From contig CM074763.1 in NCBI GenBank assembly GCA_037355855.1, positions 5,146,001 to 5,210,000 on the forward strand: DNA of 64,000 bases, in the 5' to 3' direction. Of the stretch, positions 44,821 to 56,229 are shown piece by piece. A model generated the notes under the pieces. It did no database searches, had not been told where the DNA came from, and saw nothing but the letters and a program-made list of their open reading frames with translations. Position numbers and translations under genes: made by a program. How positions within the stretch are numbered: position 1 is the first letter of the stretch; the number at the start of each line of letters is the position of its first letter. Origin of the DNA: Pseudo-nitzschia pungens (taxonomy: Eukaryota > Bacillariophyta > Bacillariophyceae > Bacillariales > Bacillariaceae).

Positions 44821-45370
44821 GGCTTGTCTCTTCGTGTCTCAAATTGATCGAACGTGTCGTGATATGGTAATTGCGGTGATGGTGATGGTGATGGTGATGG
44901 TGGTTGCGATAGCTCACCAATCAATGGGGCTCGTCAAAGGAAAAAACAAAAAATTACTGCTGCCATCATAACCTTAAAACGTTTCGTTTTTCATTTCAGT
45001 ATTTTTTTTACAAGTACAAGTATGATTTCGTACAGTTCATACGTGTACTTCGTACGTGTACTCCATATTATTATTATGTTTTACGACATCTTGACTCTAA
45101 TTACCCTATTGTACGTTTACCAGTACTTCTCCACCCGTACCGGTACACGTAAGCCTTACCTGCTTGTACGAGTATGACACTAAGGATCGGTTAAACTTCG
45201 AAGCAACAATAGAAAAATAGTAATACTTCGTACCTAGCTTACACATAATTACTCCGTAATAACAACAACAAAACAACGAACAACAAATAATAAGACATAT
45301 ATATCACACGACAACAAAAACTCTCGCAATCGCAATCGCGATCGCGATCGGAATCAATCGGAATTCCGCG
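44821..45370. other. Divergent spacer of the DTW and MLH1 genes
   Basis: This 550-bp spacer has a GGTGAT repeat (44874-44903), a GTAAGCCTTAC motif (45149-45159) and GTAC-rich palindromes (45040-45065). It must hold both promoters. Confidence 0.5.
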
Positions 45371-48300
45371 ATGCGAAACAAACGAAACAACAAAAAGAAG
45401 AAACAGCGGCGGGCGATCCGGGTGCTCCCCGCAAAAGTCATCGACCAGATCGCCGCGGGAGAAGTCGTCCAGCGCCCCTGCTCGGTGGTCAAGGAACTCC
45501 TGGAAAACGCGCTGGACGCGAACCCCACCAGGATCGTCGTGCAGTACGACGGGCTCTCCGGGCTTTCCGTTTCGGACAACGGGAACGGAATCCGCCGGTC
45601 CGACCTGGAGCTCCTGTGCACCCGGCACGCCACCAGCAAGCTGGTCTCGATCGACGACTTTTCGAGTCTCTCCACCTTTGGCTTTCGGGGGGAGGCCCTG
45701 GCGTCCACCAGCATGGTCAGCCGCCTGGTCAAGGTGGTGAGTCGTTGGAGGGGCGAAACAGATTGCAATAGCAACAACAACAATAATAATGATGATGAGG
45801 ACGACGCGTGCGTGAATGATATCGATGGCGAAAACGATGACAATGATGATGACAATGATGATGAAAAAGATGATGGCAATGACGATGACGAAAACGACGA
45901 AGCAACCCAAACCGCCTACTCGCAATCCTATCAGAACGGAAGGCCCCTCCACTCCCAGAATCCCAGGCCCTGCGCCCGAACCTTCGGAACCACCATCGTC
46001 GTGGAGGATCTCTTTTACAACGTGCCCCACCGAAAGGCCGCCTACTCGAAGCGAGAGTCGGAAGAGTACGGAGCCATCCACGGGCTCGTCCAGGACTACG
46101 CCGTCCACCATCCCGCGGTCGGATTCGTCTGCCAGCGCAGGATGAAAACGAGAACGAAATCATCGGCCAAGCAGCAACAGCAGTTGGTGATCGACTGCAA
46201 CACGGGGCAGATCCCGGCCGTCCGGGCTCTGGTCGAGAGCCGGGAGGCGGCCGCCAAAGCCAGAGCCAACGGATTGACATCACCATCAACAACGAGATGC
46301 AGCAGCAACAGCAACAGCAGCAACAGCAACAGTGATCGAGGGCGATCGCACAAGGAAAAGGTCGTGGAAGCCACCAAACAAATCCTGTCGCACGTTCTGG
46401 AATCCAATCTCGCCAAGCATCTCTTGTACACGGAATGCGCGTGTGAGCCCGGTACCTCCGGGAAAACGGTAAGCGGCACTGTCGATGGAAATAGCAGAAT
46501 GGACAATATCAAGGACAATGGAATGGACAATATCAATGGAAGGAATAATAACAATAACAATAATGGAAACAACAATCCCGGTGGCGGCAAGAAGAAGGCC
46601 GACGCCGACGCCGATGCCGATCGCTACCGATTTCGATATGCCGCCGAGATTTATTGTACGTCTCCGGCGTACCACAACACCATTGTCAGGGGAGGAAGCG
46701 GCACCAAAGCCAAAAGCAAAACCAAAACCCAACGATCGTCCAAACCGGCTCGGGGAAAGTTCATTTTGTTTCTCAACCACCGCCTCGTCGATCTTCCTCC
46801 CCTCAAGCGGGCCCTCGAGGACGTCTACGCCGACCTGGGCAATACGATTGCTACTGCTACTACTGCCACTCGCGGCAAGAGCAATACCAGCGGCAGCAAT
46901 GCTGTCGGAAAACCCGTCCTGGTGGTGAACCTGACCGTTCCCGGTTGCCAGGTCGACGTGAACGTACATCCGTCCAAGCGACGCGTAGCACTCATGCACC
47001 AGGAAGACCTGATCCGGGAGCTCACCCGCGCGGTGAGGGAGCGCCTCGAGCGTGACGGCCAGGCTTTTGTGGCAGGATCCGTGGCCAGCACGACAACGAC
47101 AACGACACCGTCCACGGCAAAGTCAGCAACAACAACGACAACAACAACGACAACGACAAGACCGTCATCATCGACAACAACAAAGATGACGATGATTGGA
47201 AATCCCTACGCAGCGAGCGCGAACGAGAATGCAAAATCATCCAAGCGAAAGCGCCCCTCCGACGAGGATGACGATGACGATGACTTGGATAACGACGACG
47301 ACGACGATGACGATGAGAACGATGCGACGGAAGAACCATCGAAGAAACGACCCGCGCACATGGATTCTCCACAGCGAGGGAATTCGCGAGGGAAGGCCGA
47401 CCAATCGAATCCTAGCAAACCCAAATCCAAAACCAATGCAACCGCTTCCAGCAGCACCAGCACCAGCACCAGGAATGCGAGAGTGCCACCGTCCAAGCTC
47501 ATTCGGACAAACGCGGCGGCCCGGGCGGGTGCCATCGAACCATTTCTGGTATCGACGCAAACTCTGTCGCAACAATCGTCTCAATCATCGCAGTGGACGA
47601 CCCAGAGTGAGGACGAAACCAAAAACGATCCGTCCTCCACCACCTCCTCTCTGCGATCGCCACTCTCACAACAACAACAACAACATCAGCAACAACAACA
47701 ATCATCCATCGTTCACGTTCCTCCGTGTCCGCTCGCAGATCCGTCTCCCTCCGGCGGAAACGAAAAGGACAACGACATCGATCTGTCGCAACCCGGGGCC
47801 TTTGCGGCCGTGCTGAAACGGGAACGATGCACCTGCCCCACCGATAGCGTCGACGTGGCCCGGAGAACCATCTTTTCCCCCAAGACCGTGACCCGGCCCC
47901 GCCGCGTCGTGCCGACTCTTTCCCGGTACACGTCGATCGCCACCCTCCGCAGGCGGGTGGGCAGGCAGCAGTGCCACGAAACGACGGCGAGGATGCGGAG
48001 CGCCTTTTACGTGGGCGCCCTCTCCCACCAGCGATCGCTGGTGCAGTGCGGCGAGGAACTGGTGGTGATCCAGCACCTGGAGCTGGCCAGGGAGCTCTTT
48101 TATCAGCTGGCCCTGGCGAGGTTCGGGGGCGGTGCGGACACGGCGCGACTGGGGGGCGGGGGCATTCGCGTGCGGACGGTGGTGGCCCAGGCGTTGCAAT
48201 GCGAGGACGAGCTCGCGCGGATCGACGGAAACGAAAGCGACAACGAAAGCGAAAAGGACAACGAAAACGACAACGACAATGACGACAACACCGAAACCAA

Positions 48301-49110
48301 AAACGACGACGACGACGACGACGACGACGCTGTCCTCGCCGGTGATGGCATGTTGCCGGTGAACGAATCGAATCGGAACCTGGCGCGGCACGTCGCGGCG
48401 CGCTTGGTGGAGAGTTCCGCGATGCTGGAAGAGTACTTTTCGATCCGGATCGAGGTCCCGCGGCGGCGGTCCCGCGGCGGCAGCCCGGAGGCAAGGGCCG
48501 GAGACGAAGCCGGAAAAAACGAATCCTCCGAAAAAGCGAACGACTCCGACACGGGTCGCGATGACGGAGGCAACGGCAGCGACACCGACCAAGACGATTG
48601 CGAAGAAGCAATCCTAACGGGCCTGCCCGTGCTGCTCGAAGGGCATGCGCCCCAACCACGTGAGTCACTTTTTTGTTTTTCGAATGCAACGGTAGGATTG
48701 GTCCGACACGGTCGTCTTGCATCTGCCGCCGTGCCACTACATACTGCTGATGCCGATGCTGCTCCCGCTCCTAATTGATTGATCTCGTTTTCCTCCTCAA
48801 CCCGACTCCCAATCCCATTCCGCCTCCCCCCCACCCAAAAAAAAAAGACGGATTGCCCATTTTCCTGCTGCGGCTGGCGACGCAGGTCGACTGGACGAGG
48901 GAAAAGCACTGCTTTCACGGCGTGTGCAAGGAGCTGGGGAATTTTTACGCCGCGCTGCCGAGCGATCCGGACGAATCGAAAACCTACGTCAAGCACACGC
49001 TCTTCCCGGCTCTCTCCTACCTCTTGCTGCCGTCCAAGAACCAGGCGAAGAACGGCAATTGCGCGGAACTGACCAAGCTCTCCACCCTGTACAAGGTGTT
49101 CGAGCGTTGA
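45371..49110 (+). CDS. MLH1: MLH1, DNA mismatch-repair MutL homologue, two exons
   Basis: The exons are 45371-48659 and 48848-49110 with a 188-bp phase-1 intron, giving 1183 residues (typical MLH1 is about 750). MLH1 pairs with PMS1/PMS2 or MLH3 in nuclear mismatch repair. The GHKL ATPase motifs are intact: ELLENALDA (N46), DNGNGI (69-74) and FGFRGEAL (103-110). The transducer domain shows FLNHRLVDLPPLKRALEDVYADLG and VDVNVHPSKRRV. The C-terminal dimerisation domain is recognisable (YTSIATLRRRV, ARELFYQLAL) and ends LPIFLLRLATQVDW...LSTLYKVFER. The extra length is Asn/Asp, Thr, Ser and Gln runs in loops. A GTGAGT inside the first Asn/Asp run (45737) could be an alternative donor, but no acceptor that keeps frame was found. 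The conserved final Cys of the FERC ending is missing. Confidence 0.95.
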
Positions 49111-49544
49111 TTAGTATTATTCATTATTATTGTTATTATTATTGTTATTATTATTATGTATTTGACTTGGTTTTGCTTTTGGTTGGACTGGATCGGATCG
49201 GATCGGATTCGTTTTCGTCGTCGTGGTGTTTGTCGGCGCGTCGATTTCGAATCAATCATCGGAGTTCCGCCGCCTTTGTTCCTGCCGGTTTATATTATGT
49301 TAATTAAAAGGGGATTGGAGTACCGGTATTCATCATTCCGCGTAGTAATTGTTGTCTGCCGTATGGATCGATCGATCATCAAAATGGTATCAAAAGCGGG
49401 ATCCCATGCATGCCTAGATCTAATCCGTAGATATATACGTGCGCTGGATGACAAGGGTGCGGCGGAATAATTCCTTACTCGATCCGACATCGCGAGGCGT
49501 GACTGCGGGGGCTCTCGGTTGCTCGGGAATAAAAAAAATGTGGA
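49111..49544. other. 3' spacer of MLH1
   Basis: This stretch holds an (ATT)n/TATTATTG run right after MLH1 (49115-49160) and GGATC repeats (49190-49208). No gene is seen. Confidence 0.55.
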
Positions 49545-49900
49545 ATGGGTTGTGCGCTGGGTTGCAGCGCGCGACGGAGGATTTGCTCCGGTGAGAGGTT
49601 AGGTCTCGGCATGACAGCTCGCAGCTACGGGCGCGAGTGCATGGGATTGGATGTGCGCAGGGTAAGGCGCGGGATGGAGAGATTTTGCTCCGGTGAGAGG
49701 TTAGATCTCGGCACAGCACCTCGCGGCTATGGGCGAGCGTACGTGGGAATTAGCGTGCTGAGTAATGCAGCGCGGGATGGAGGGATTGTAATCCGTCGAG
49801 TGGTTTGGTCTCAGGACGGAAGAACTCGCGGCTAGGGGCGAGCATGAGTAGGATAATGTGCGCTCGGTAACGAAGCGCGGGGTGTCGGAGAGGCGAGCCG
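49545..49900. repeat. Degenerate ~102-bp tandem repeats with two recurring hairpins
   Basis: Three clear units and partial flanking ones repeat with a period of about 102-105 bp. Hairpin 1 is GAGAGGTTAGGTCTC (49593-49607), GAGAGGTTAGATCTC (49695-49709) and GAGTGGTTTGGTCTC (49798-49812). Hairpin 2 is a CTCGC...GCGAG stem at 49618-49637, 49720-49737 and 49825-49842, with a changing loop. Each unit also has a GCGCGGGATGGAG-like segment and ends in GTGCGCT-like sequence. The array is followed after about 50 bp by tRNA-Asp. It could be a small structured-RNA array or a decaying minisatellite. Confidence 0.75.
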
Positions 49901-49947
49901 GTGTGCGCGCGAGTGCGCGCATGGCACGAGCTAAAACGCCTCCCGGC

Positions 49948-50019
49948 TTCCGTCACGGGGAATCGAACCCCGGTCTCACGCGTGACAGGCGGGGATACTA
50001 GCCACTATACTATGACGGA
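49948..50019 (-). tRNA. tRNA-Asp (GTC)
   Basis: The minus strand gives a 72-nt cloverleaf: acceptor TCCGTCA pairs with TGACGGA, the D arm is TAGTATAGTGGCTAGTAT, the anticodon loop CTGTCAC holds GTC, and the T arm CCGGGGTTCGATTCCCCG is standard with A/B-box promoter sequences. No intron. CCA is not encoded. The anticodon stem has CCGC against GCGT, so one pair is a mismatch or G-U-type pair, which is tolerated in eukaryotic tRNA-Asp. Confidence 0.95.
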
Positions 50020-50405
50020 TGTGCTTCACACCAGGGTACGAATAGAATAATCTATATCAAATTGCATTATACTGTACGTACAGTACACTTAGAAATGTGT
50101 GAATGAATGAACTAACCTTAAGGTTACGTACTCGTAATGAAGAATGGTATTCATATTCGTATTCGTAAGTTACGGTAAGGTTATGATTCATCATTCATCA
50201 CAGAAAAAGGACCGCTCTGTTCCTCCCAGCTCCGCCGGCAATCGACGGGTAACAACCTTGCGGCAGCTAGTCGGCACAAGTCGAATCAATCACTAGAATT
50301 GTCGAAAACGGTCGGTTTCGATCGACCCGCATCCGGTGTGCTTCCTTGCTTGCTTCCTTGCTTCCCTGCTCGCTTGCTCACTCACCCACCCACCCGCACC
50401 GCAAA
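50020..50405. other. Spacer between tRNA-Asp and the next gene
   Basis: This stretch has a perfect palindrome TAACCTTAAGGTTA (50113-50126) and a CTTGCTTCC/CTTGCTCACTC repeat leader (50340-50400). Upstream in-frame ATGs exist in that leader, but I use the ATG at 50406. Confidence 0.5.
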
Positions 50406-51323
50406 ATGTTTCGGCGGAGGCTGGGGGAGTTTCCCGTTCCGGCGTTCGTCGGCGCGGCGCAATTGGAACACGCGACGACGAAGATCGTTCCAAAGACGAC
50501 GCGGTCGCGAACGATCTCGTCCCGATCGGCCCACGCGGTCGCACGCATGTCCGTGTCCCCGTCCGTGCCCATGAGCGGTTGCGGTTGCGGTCGTCGCTGT
50601 TGCGCACACCATCGAACCACTCGGTTTCCCGTTGCGTCCTCGTCCTTTTCGACCGGCAGCGGTGGCGGCTCGCAGCCGTCGTCGTCGTATTCCGCGGAGG
50701 GACCGAGCCGGCAGCTAAAGTCCTGGGAGAGCGGAGCCCGGATGGTCCGGAACACCACGGTCGAGAACAAGTACCTGGAACACATCCGAGAGGTCCACGA
50801 TCCCTCCCAGCACCTGAAAACGATCGAGGACGAGCTCAAGGGAACCATCGGCAAGGCCCTGGGAAAACAGGGGCAAAAGGTGCTGCTGTACGCCCGCCTC
50901 ATGGCGGAGGAAAAGGAGCGCTACGATGCATTGGTGGCTGCTGCAGCCGATAACGCTGCCGCTGCTGATGATGCCGATCACGCCGCCGCGCCGTCGACGG
51001 ATCGTTCCCGCTGTCGTCGGTGGCATTCGGATCCGGACGTTCGGAGGTCCGCGGAGCTGTACAACGAGCACCGCGAGAAGTGCCTCCACGCGCGATGGGA
51101 GCTCATCGTGCACCGGCAGGCGGTGGGATTCATCGTCGGAAACCACAAGTTCGTCACGGACAAGTTTCCGGTGGCGGACGCCCTCCCGGTGCGGAGCGGC
51201 GACGGCGGGGAAGAAACGACCGATCACCAACCAACGAGCAACAACGACAACAAGAACAACAAGACCAAGAAAACATTTTCGGACCAGCTGGATTGGTGGC
51301 AACGGATCGGACGATGGAAGTAA
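50406..51323 (+). CDS. Conserved protein of unknown function, probable mitochondrial presequence
   Basis: This is a single-exon gene of 305 residues starting at MFRRRLGEFPVPAFVG. I do not recognise a named domain. The first 60 residues are rich in Arg, Ser and Ala without acidic residues, as in a mitochondrial presequence. The likely conserved core is ENKYLEHIREVHDPSQHL, TIEDELKGTIGKALGKQGQK and ELYNEHREKCLHARWELIVH followed by RQAVGFIVGNHKFVTDKF. These read as amphipathic helices. An Ala/Asp run separates the two parts, and the C-terminus is Asn/Lys-rich. The pattern of well-formed helices with Gly-less heptads suggests a real, expressed protein. Function unknown. Confidence 0.7.
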   Translation: MFRRRLGEFPVPAFVGAAQLEHATTKIVPKTTRSRTISSRSAHAVARMSVSPSVPMSGCGCGRRCCAHHRTTRFPVASSSFSTGSGGGSQPSSSYSAEGPSRQLKSWESGARMVRNTTVENKYLEHIREVHDPSQHLKTIEDELKGTIGKALGKQGQKVLLYARLMAEEKERYDALVAAAADNAAAADDADHAAAPSTDRSRCRRWHSDPDVRRSAELYNEHREKCLHARWELIVHRQAVGFIVGNHKFVTDKFPVADALPVRSGDGGEETTDHQPTSNNDNKNNKTKKTFSDQLDWWQRIGRWK

Positions 51324-52083
51324 GTTCACCGGGCAAGGAACAAGGTGACGAACTGCTTGTATTTGGTTTCGCGAACGCTTGGATTGATCGAAAACTGCCG
51401 TACAACACGATAATCAGTTCCATGCGGACAATGATACGAAGTAAATAATAATATAATAAGTATAGGATTGTATAATTCATTACGTGTAATAGTATTGTTT
51501 GGATAGGAATATCCGCGGAATTCTATGGAATGCATGCTCTACCGTACCGTGATCGAAGCGTCGAACGAAGGACTCGCTCACTCGCTCGCTCGCTCCCTCG
51601 TTCCTTCCTTCGTTCCTTCCTTCCAACCCACCGCGGGTTCCTTCCCCGTTTCGATCGTCCGACCGCACCGCGGAAAGTGCCGCGAACGACCCGCGGTTCG
51701 AACCGTGCGGTGCGCACCCGCGGTTCGCGCAATCCTCGCGTCGAGCCACGGAGGAACAGGAACGGGTGCGATGCGATGCGATGCGAACTTCCGGCTGCAC
51801 TAGCGTCCGACGGATTCCTTTCCCGACTGTTATTCCACTTTGCTCCACCGTAACCTACTCCACTCCAACACTCACCGTTCACTCTTCGCGATGGTTGATT
51901 CCTTCGTTCATTTCCTTCGCTACAAACTCAAATCAACATTCCAACGGCACGCTCGGAACGTACCCTCCAATTCCAATTCCAATTCATCCATCCATCAAAC
52001 CTTCCATCCATCCATGAATGCCAAACCGAGAGAGGCCGAGAGACCGAGAAAAATAATCGACCGGACCCAGATTCGATTCATTA
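51324..52083. other. Convergent 3' spacer with simple repeats
   Basis: No supported gene. It includes CTCGCTCGCT/CTTCC simple repeats (51570-51630), a CGCGGTTCGAACCG-type palindromic stretch (51690-51725), and ATTCC/ATCC repeats (51965-52015). Confidence 0.5.
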
Positions 52084-54382
52084 TTAAAACTCCCCGCCGG
52101 ACAAAAAGGTCTCGAGCATGCGCAGCGAGACCTCCGGTTGATCGGCCGGCACCATGTGCCCCCCGTCGTAAACCTGCAAAAAGGTGAATCCGTGGCTGGT
52201 CCGGGCCTCCCCGGCCCCGTTTCCCCAGTCGTGGGTCCCGGCGGCCTCGAAATCGGCCTTGTGGCTCCAGTCCAGATCGGACGTCCAGGCCCTGTTCCCG
52301 AGGTAGTTGCAGATAAAGTCCACGTCCCCGGCGTAGATGAGCGCCGGAAAGCCGGCCTCCAGCAAATCCCTCACGTGCCCGGAAAAGTCCTTCATCCAGT
52401 CCGTCCGGAACTTGGCGTTGATGCCAAAGTTGCAGGCCTCCCACCGGTGGCTGTGCGTCGCGTCGACGCCGAGGGCCTCCTTCGTCGCCGCCAGGTTGAG
52501 CCAGTCCTTGACGTTCGAAAAGTCGTAGCACAGCGGCGGGACCTCGCACTTCTTGCGAATGTCGTACGGGTTGAGCCCCGTGGCCTGGTACGGCGAGGTC
52601 AGTCCGAGGTTGCACGTGACAAAGGCCGCCTGGCAGGCGAAGGAATTGACGGCCCCGTCTCCCAGATCGCACTCGTGGATGAGCTTGGTGCAGAGGGGGA
52701 CGGCCTCCTTCATGGCCTCGTAGACCTCCTCGCCGACGACCTGGATGCCGTGCGAGTTGTTCCAGACCATCTCCGGGTACCACGGGTACTGCTCCTCGGG
52801 GGCCGTCAATCCGTTGCCGATGGCCAGGCCGGCGTAATTGAGGGGGACGCAGTTCTCGCACGGATTCTGGTTGCCCTTCCAGATGCGGTGCGCAATGGCG
52901 GGGACGTAGTGCCCGCCGTAGGACTCCCCGATGATGTAGAGGGGATTCGAGGCGTACTCCGGATGGGATTGGAAAAAGGCCTGGAAGAAGTAGTAGGCGT
53001 CCTCTCCGACCATTTCCTCCCCGCTGTCGTTTTCGTCCCCGTAGGAAAAGCCGACGCCCGCCGGTTGGTCGAGCCACAGGACGTGGGCGGCCTCGGTCCA
53101 GCTGTAGGGGTTGACGGTGGTTCCCTTGCCGTCGGCGTCGACGCTGCAGGGTCCGTTTTCCGTCAGGAGCGCCAGGGTGCTGGAGCATCCCGGTCCGCCC
53201 GTCAGCCACACGACAAAGGGAACGTCCTTGTCGTCGTTCTCCTCCTCGCCATAGGTTTCATCGGTTTCGTCCCGTCCGTCGAAGGAAGGGCTGTCGGATT
53301 CGGTTTCGTCGCTGCCCCGCTTTTCGAACATCCAGAAAAAGAGGTGCTTGTCTCCGTACTCGTCGTACTGGTGGATGGATCGAAAACGATTCGATTGGAT
53401 TAGATTCGATTCGATTCGATTGGGATGGATCGAAAAGGGTTTGGATCGGATTCGATTGGATTGGATTCGATTGCAACGAAATAGAATGCAATACAATACA
53501 ATTCAACGCAATAGAGCAGAATGCAATCGAACAGAGTGGAACAGCCGGGCCGGGCCAGAGTTCGAGATTCATTGGATAAAAAGAAGGAAGGAAGCAAGCA
53601 AGCAAGAAACGCACGTTGAGCAAACACCGAACACCGAATTGCGAGCAATTTTGCACGCATGTCCACGATAAGCTTCTCACGACAATTCAATCAATGAATC
53701 CATCAATGAATCCATCAATGAATCCATCAATGAATCCATCAATGAATCCATCAATGAATCCATCAATGAATCCATCAATGAATCCATCAATGAATCCATC
53801 AATGAATCCATCAATGAATCAGTGACTCAATCAATCCATCAAACCAAAACATCAATCAATACATCCAACACATCATCAGAAATCAAATCCTACCTTGGAT
53901 CCCTTTGTGCTCATGTACCCGCTGATGGACTTGCTCGAGGCATCGCACAGATCGGAGGCCTCCGAGATGGTTTCTCTCAGCTGCAGGACGGCACCGCTCT
54001 CCAGTCCAAAATCGTAGACCTTTTCGTCCTCGTCCTCGTCCTCGGCGTTTTCTTCTTCGGTTTCGTACTCGGTTTCGGCGTCTTTGTCCTCGTCGGGATT
54101 CGCGTCCGAGCGGGATGCCGCGCAATCAAAGACACCGGGGGGGAGATTCTCGGATTCTTCCTCGCTGACGCAGACGGGTGGGACGGCGGCGCACTTGCAC
54201 CAAACGCACGCGGAGTTGCTCTCGGTGTCGACCGCTGCCTTGCACTCTTCTTCGGAGGAAATGCCGTAGCAACTGGACGCTTCGGCCGAGATCGCCGAAC
54301 CGTTCCGTTGGCGGAGGTGGGGGTGTTTCGCGGCGGCTGCCAACGAGACGAGGCCGAGCAACGAGGCCGCGGTGAACTTCAT
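52084..54382 (-). CDS. Serine carboxypeptidase (S10) with Cys-rich prodomain, two exons
   Basis: The exons run 54382-53894 and 53367-52084 with a 526-bp phase-0 intron, giving 590 residues. S10 enzymes remove C-terminal residues from peptides in vacuoles or lysosomes. A signal peptide (MKFTAASLLGLVSLAAAA) leads into a prodomain with a Cys-rich module (CYGISSEEECKAAVD...CVWCKC...PVCV...FDC) and a Glu/Asp run. Splicing joins SGYMSTKGSK to YDEYGDKHLFFW, the family N-terminus. Catalytic elements are present: WLTGGPGCSS for the oxyanion hole, Ser312 in GESYGG, the Asp in GDVDFICNYLG and His567 in DGGHMVPADQP. The Cys-rich module is not usual for S10. The intron carries a 12-bp minisatellite. Confidence 0.95.
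53689..53822. repeat. 12-bp minisatellite CAATGAATCCAT in an intron
   Basis: About eleven nearly perfect copies of a 12-bp unit lie inside the intron of the serine carboxypeptidase gene. They read as a Met-Asn-Pro-Ser repeat on the plus strand, which is not a gene. GATTC/ATTCG repeats follow toward the acceptor (53390-53480). Confidence 0.92.
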
Positions 54383-56229
54383 TGTGGAGCGGGAGTAGTA
54401 GCACTAGCACAAGCACTAGCAGCTGTACACGTAGTGGTAATTGACGCGATTAGTGATTGCGCGCAAGCAATGTGCTGTTGCTGTTGGTGGATTTGTGTTC
54501 GATAGCGAAACTGCAGTTTGTTTGCAGTATTTTTTGATTGATGAATGCTTCTTGTAATTACCCTTCTCACTTCCGTAGAAGATGACCGAACGAACAAATC
54601 CCTGTCAAAATTGGTATGTTGCACTCGTACAATTCTACGGTAACTTACAAAAAAAACGGCATGTTTTTTGGATATCGATCGTGAATCAAAATCATCATCA
54701 TCAAATCATCGTCAACCATCATCTGGAGAGGGCCGTGTCAATGTGCCGGTACAAATTTACGCTACAATGCGTTGAAAGTGAACTTGTACGGAACGAGAAC
54801 TGTTACACGTAACCTTACCGGTAAGATCTTACGAGTACTCAGTACAGTGGGAGTAGGAGCAATCTGGGTCTACGAGTACGAGTATCTTACCCGTACGGTA
54901 CCAATACAGTAGGGAACAAACGAACGAACAAACGAATGAATAATCCAAAAGAATTTCCACGAAGCAGTTTTATCCACGAATCAATCAGAAGTGTTTTAAA
55001 AATCTCAATCTCAAAATCAAAACAATCGCAACAAATCAAAATTACGAAAAAAGGTGCGGTCGGCTACGTACTCCCAACGGTGACGGGAGGGAGAATTGCC
55101 CTCTGCAAGGATGGATGTATCGTACGTACATAGTACATACTGGTACGTACGAAGCCGCGCTTAGAAGCACCGTTAGGGAAACGTTGAAAATTGGACTTGT
55201 TGATGAGAGGTGCAAATAATTGGAAATTGTGAATTGTGAATTGTGAATTCCCGAATGGACAGAATGAGTTTTTTTCATGATTGACACGCGGAGGCAGGAC
55301 TCCTCCGACTGCGCACGCACGAACGAGCCGAGGGCATCATCATCTTCTCATCATCTCATCGGGTTTTGTGAGTTGTGCCACGCATACCGGTAGGTAATTT
55401 TTTTTTCCAGATTCGAACGAAGTTTTTGTGTACTGGAGCGCGCATCGTGGCATACCCCTTTATATTATGACCCCTGATTCCGACGACGTCGACCTCTCGT
55501 TGGAAAGATGCAGAGGATGAAGGTCGCGGAACAAGCGAGCGAATGACTACGTAACTAATGCGAGGCAATGAAACGACGATGCTGCGGGTGCAACTGTAAT
55601 GATATTCGCCCGTCTCGGCAACAGGGGTGATAGCAATAACAACAGCACCAGCACGCCGAGTGCTGGTGGCAAATAGTGAGACTACAGAGGACACTGTTCA
55701 AGTTCTATTGCATACACTCAGTTACTACAAGATACTCCCCCAGAGGTGCAAAAGGGATCATCGGAAGGGGACGGCATGATAGTGTTTATTGTAAGGTGGA
55801 AGAAGAATAGTGGAGGGAGCTGAAAGCTATTCTTCTTGTTCCACCTTACAATAAACACTATCATGCCCTCCACGCAGTGCGGCATGCATCGATCGCTATT
55901 TTTGTGCATGTGTGATAATTTAATTTTGTGTGTGTTTTACAGTAGTGTGATTTTTGCACGATGCGCACCTATTTTACTTCTGTAGTACACTTTTACATAA
56001 TTTCTACACAAAGCAACACTTATTTCGGAACACAAACGTTTGGGTCATCGCACAGTTATTTCGGAACGGAGGAAGTAGATAATTTATGACTGATAAACTT
56101 AGTCACCTTTTGCAGAGACGACTTTCACAAAGGAGAATAGATTCATTCTTGAGTGTGGTAACCTTAGTTTTGAGATATACGACATCCACCCCATCAAACC
56201 GAGAGTTGCAATAGATCTACGGTTTCACA
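54383..56229. other. 1.85-kb divergent spacer
   Basis: No supported gene. It has GTAACCTTAC (54809-54818), a perfect palindrome GTAAGATCTTAC (54821-54832), GTACGTACATAGTACATAC-like sequence (55121-55150), and the hairpin listed separately. Promoters of the carboxypeptidase and fusion genes lie at the ends. Confidence 0.5.
55773..55867. repeat. 95-bp long-stem hairpin
   Basis: The left arm 55773-55810 (starting GGCATGATAGTG) and right arm 55827-55867 (ending CACTATCATGCC) are complementary apart from one 3-nt bulge on the right, with a 16-nt loop (55811-55826). The arms give a 38-bp stem. It could be a foldback transposon remnant or a small-RNA precursor. Confidence 0.9.

Noticed and set aside
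45737..45902. Possible intron in MLH1 (GTGAGT to GACGAAG)
   Set aside because: Its length (166 bp) would break the frame of the conserved region that follows.
49545..49835. 96-codon frame through the hairpin repeats
   Set aside because: It only follows the repeat period; the units differ by indels that would break any real frame.
52138..53403. 421-codon plus-strand frame opposite the carboxypeptidase
   Set aside because: Antisense shadow; the minus strand carries the full S10 catalytic set.
53616..53825. Plus-strand Met-Asn-Pro-Ser repeat frame
   Set aside because: It is the 12-bp minisatellite inside an intron of the minus-strand carboxypeptidase gene.
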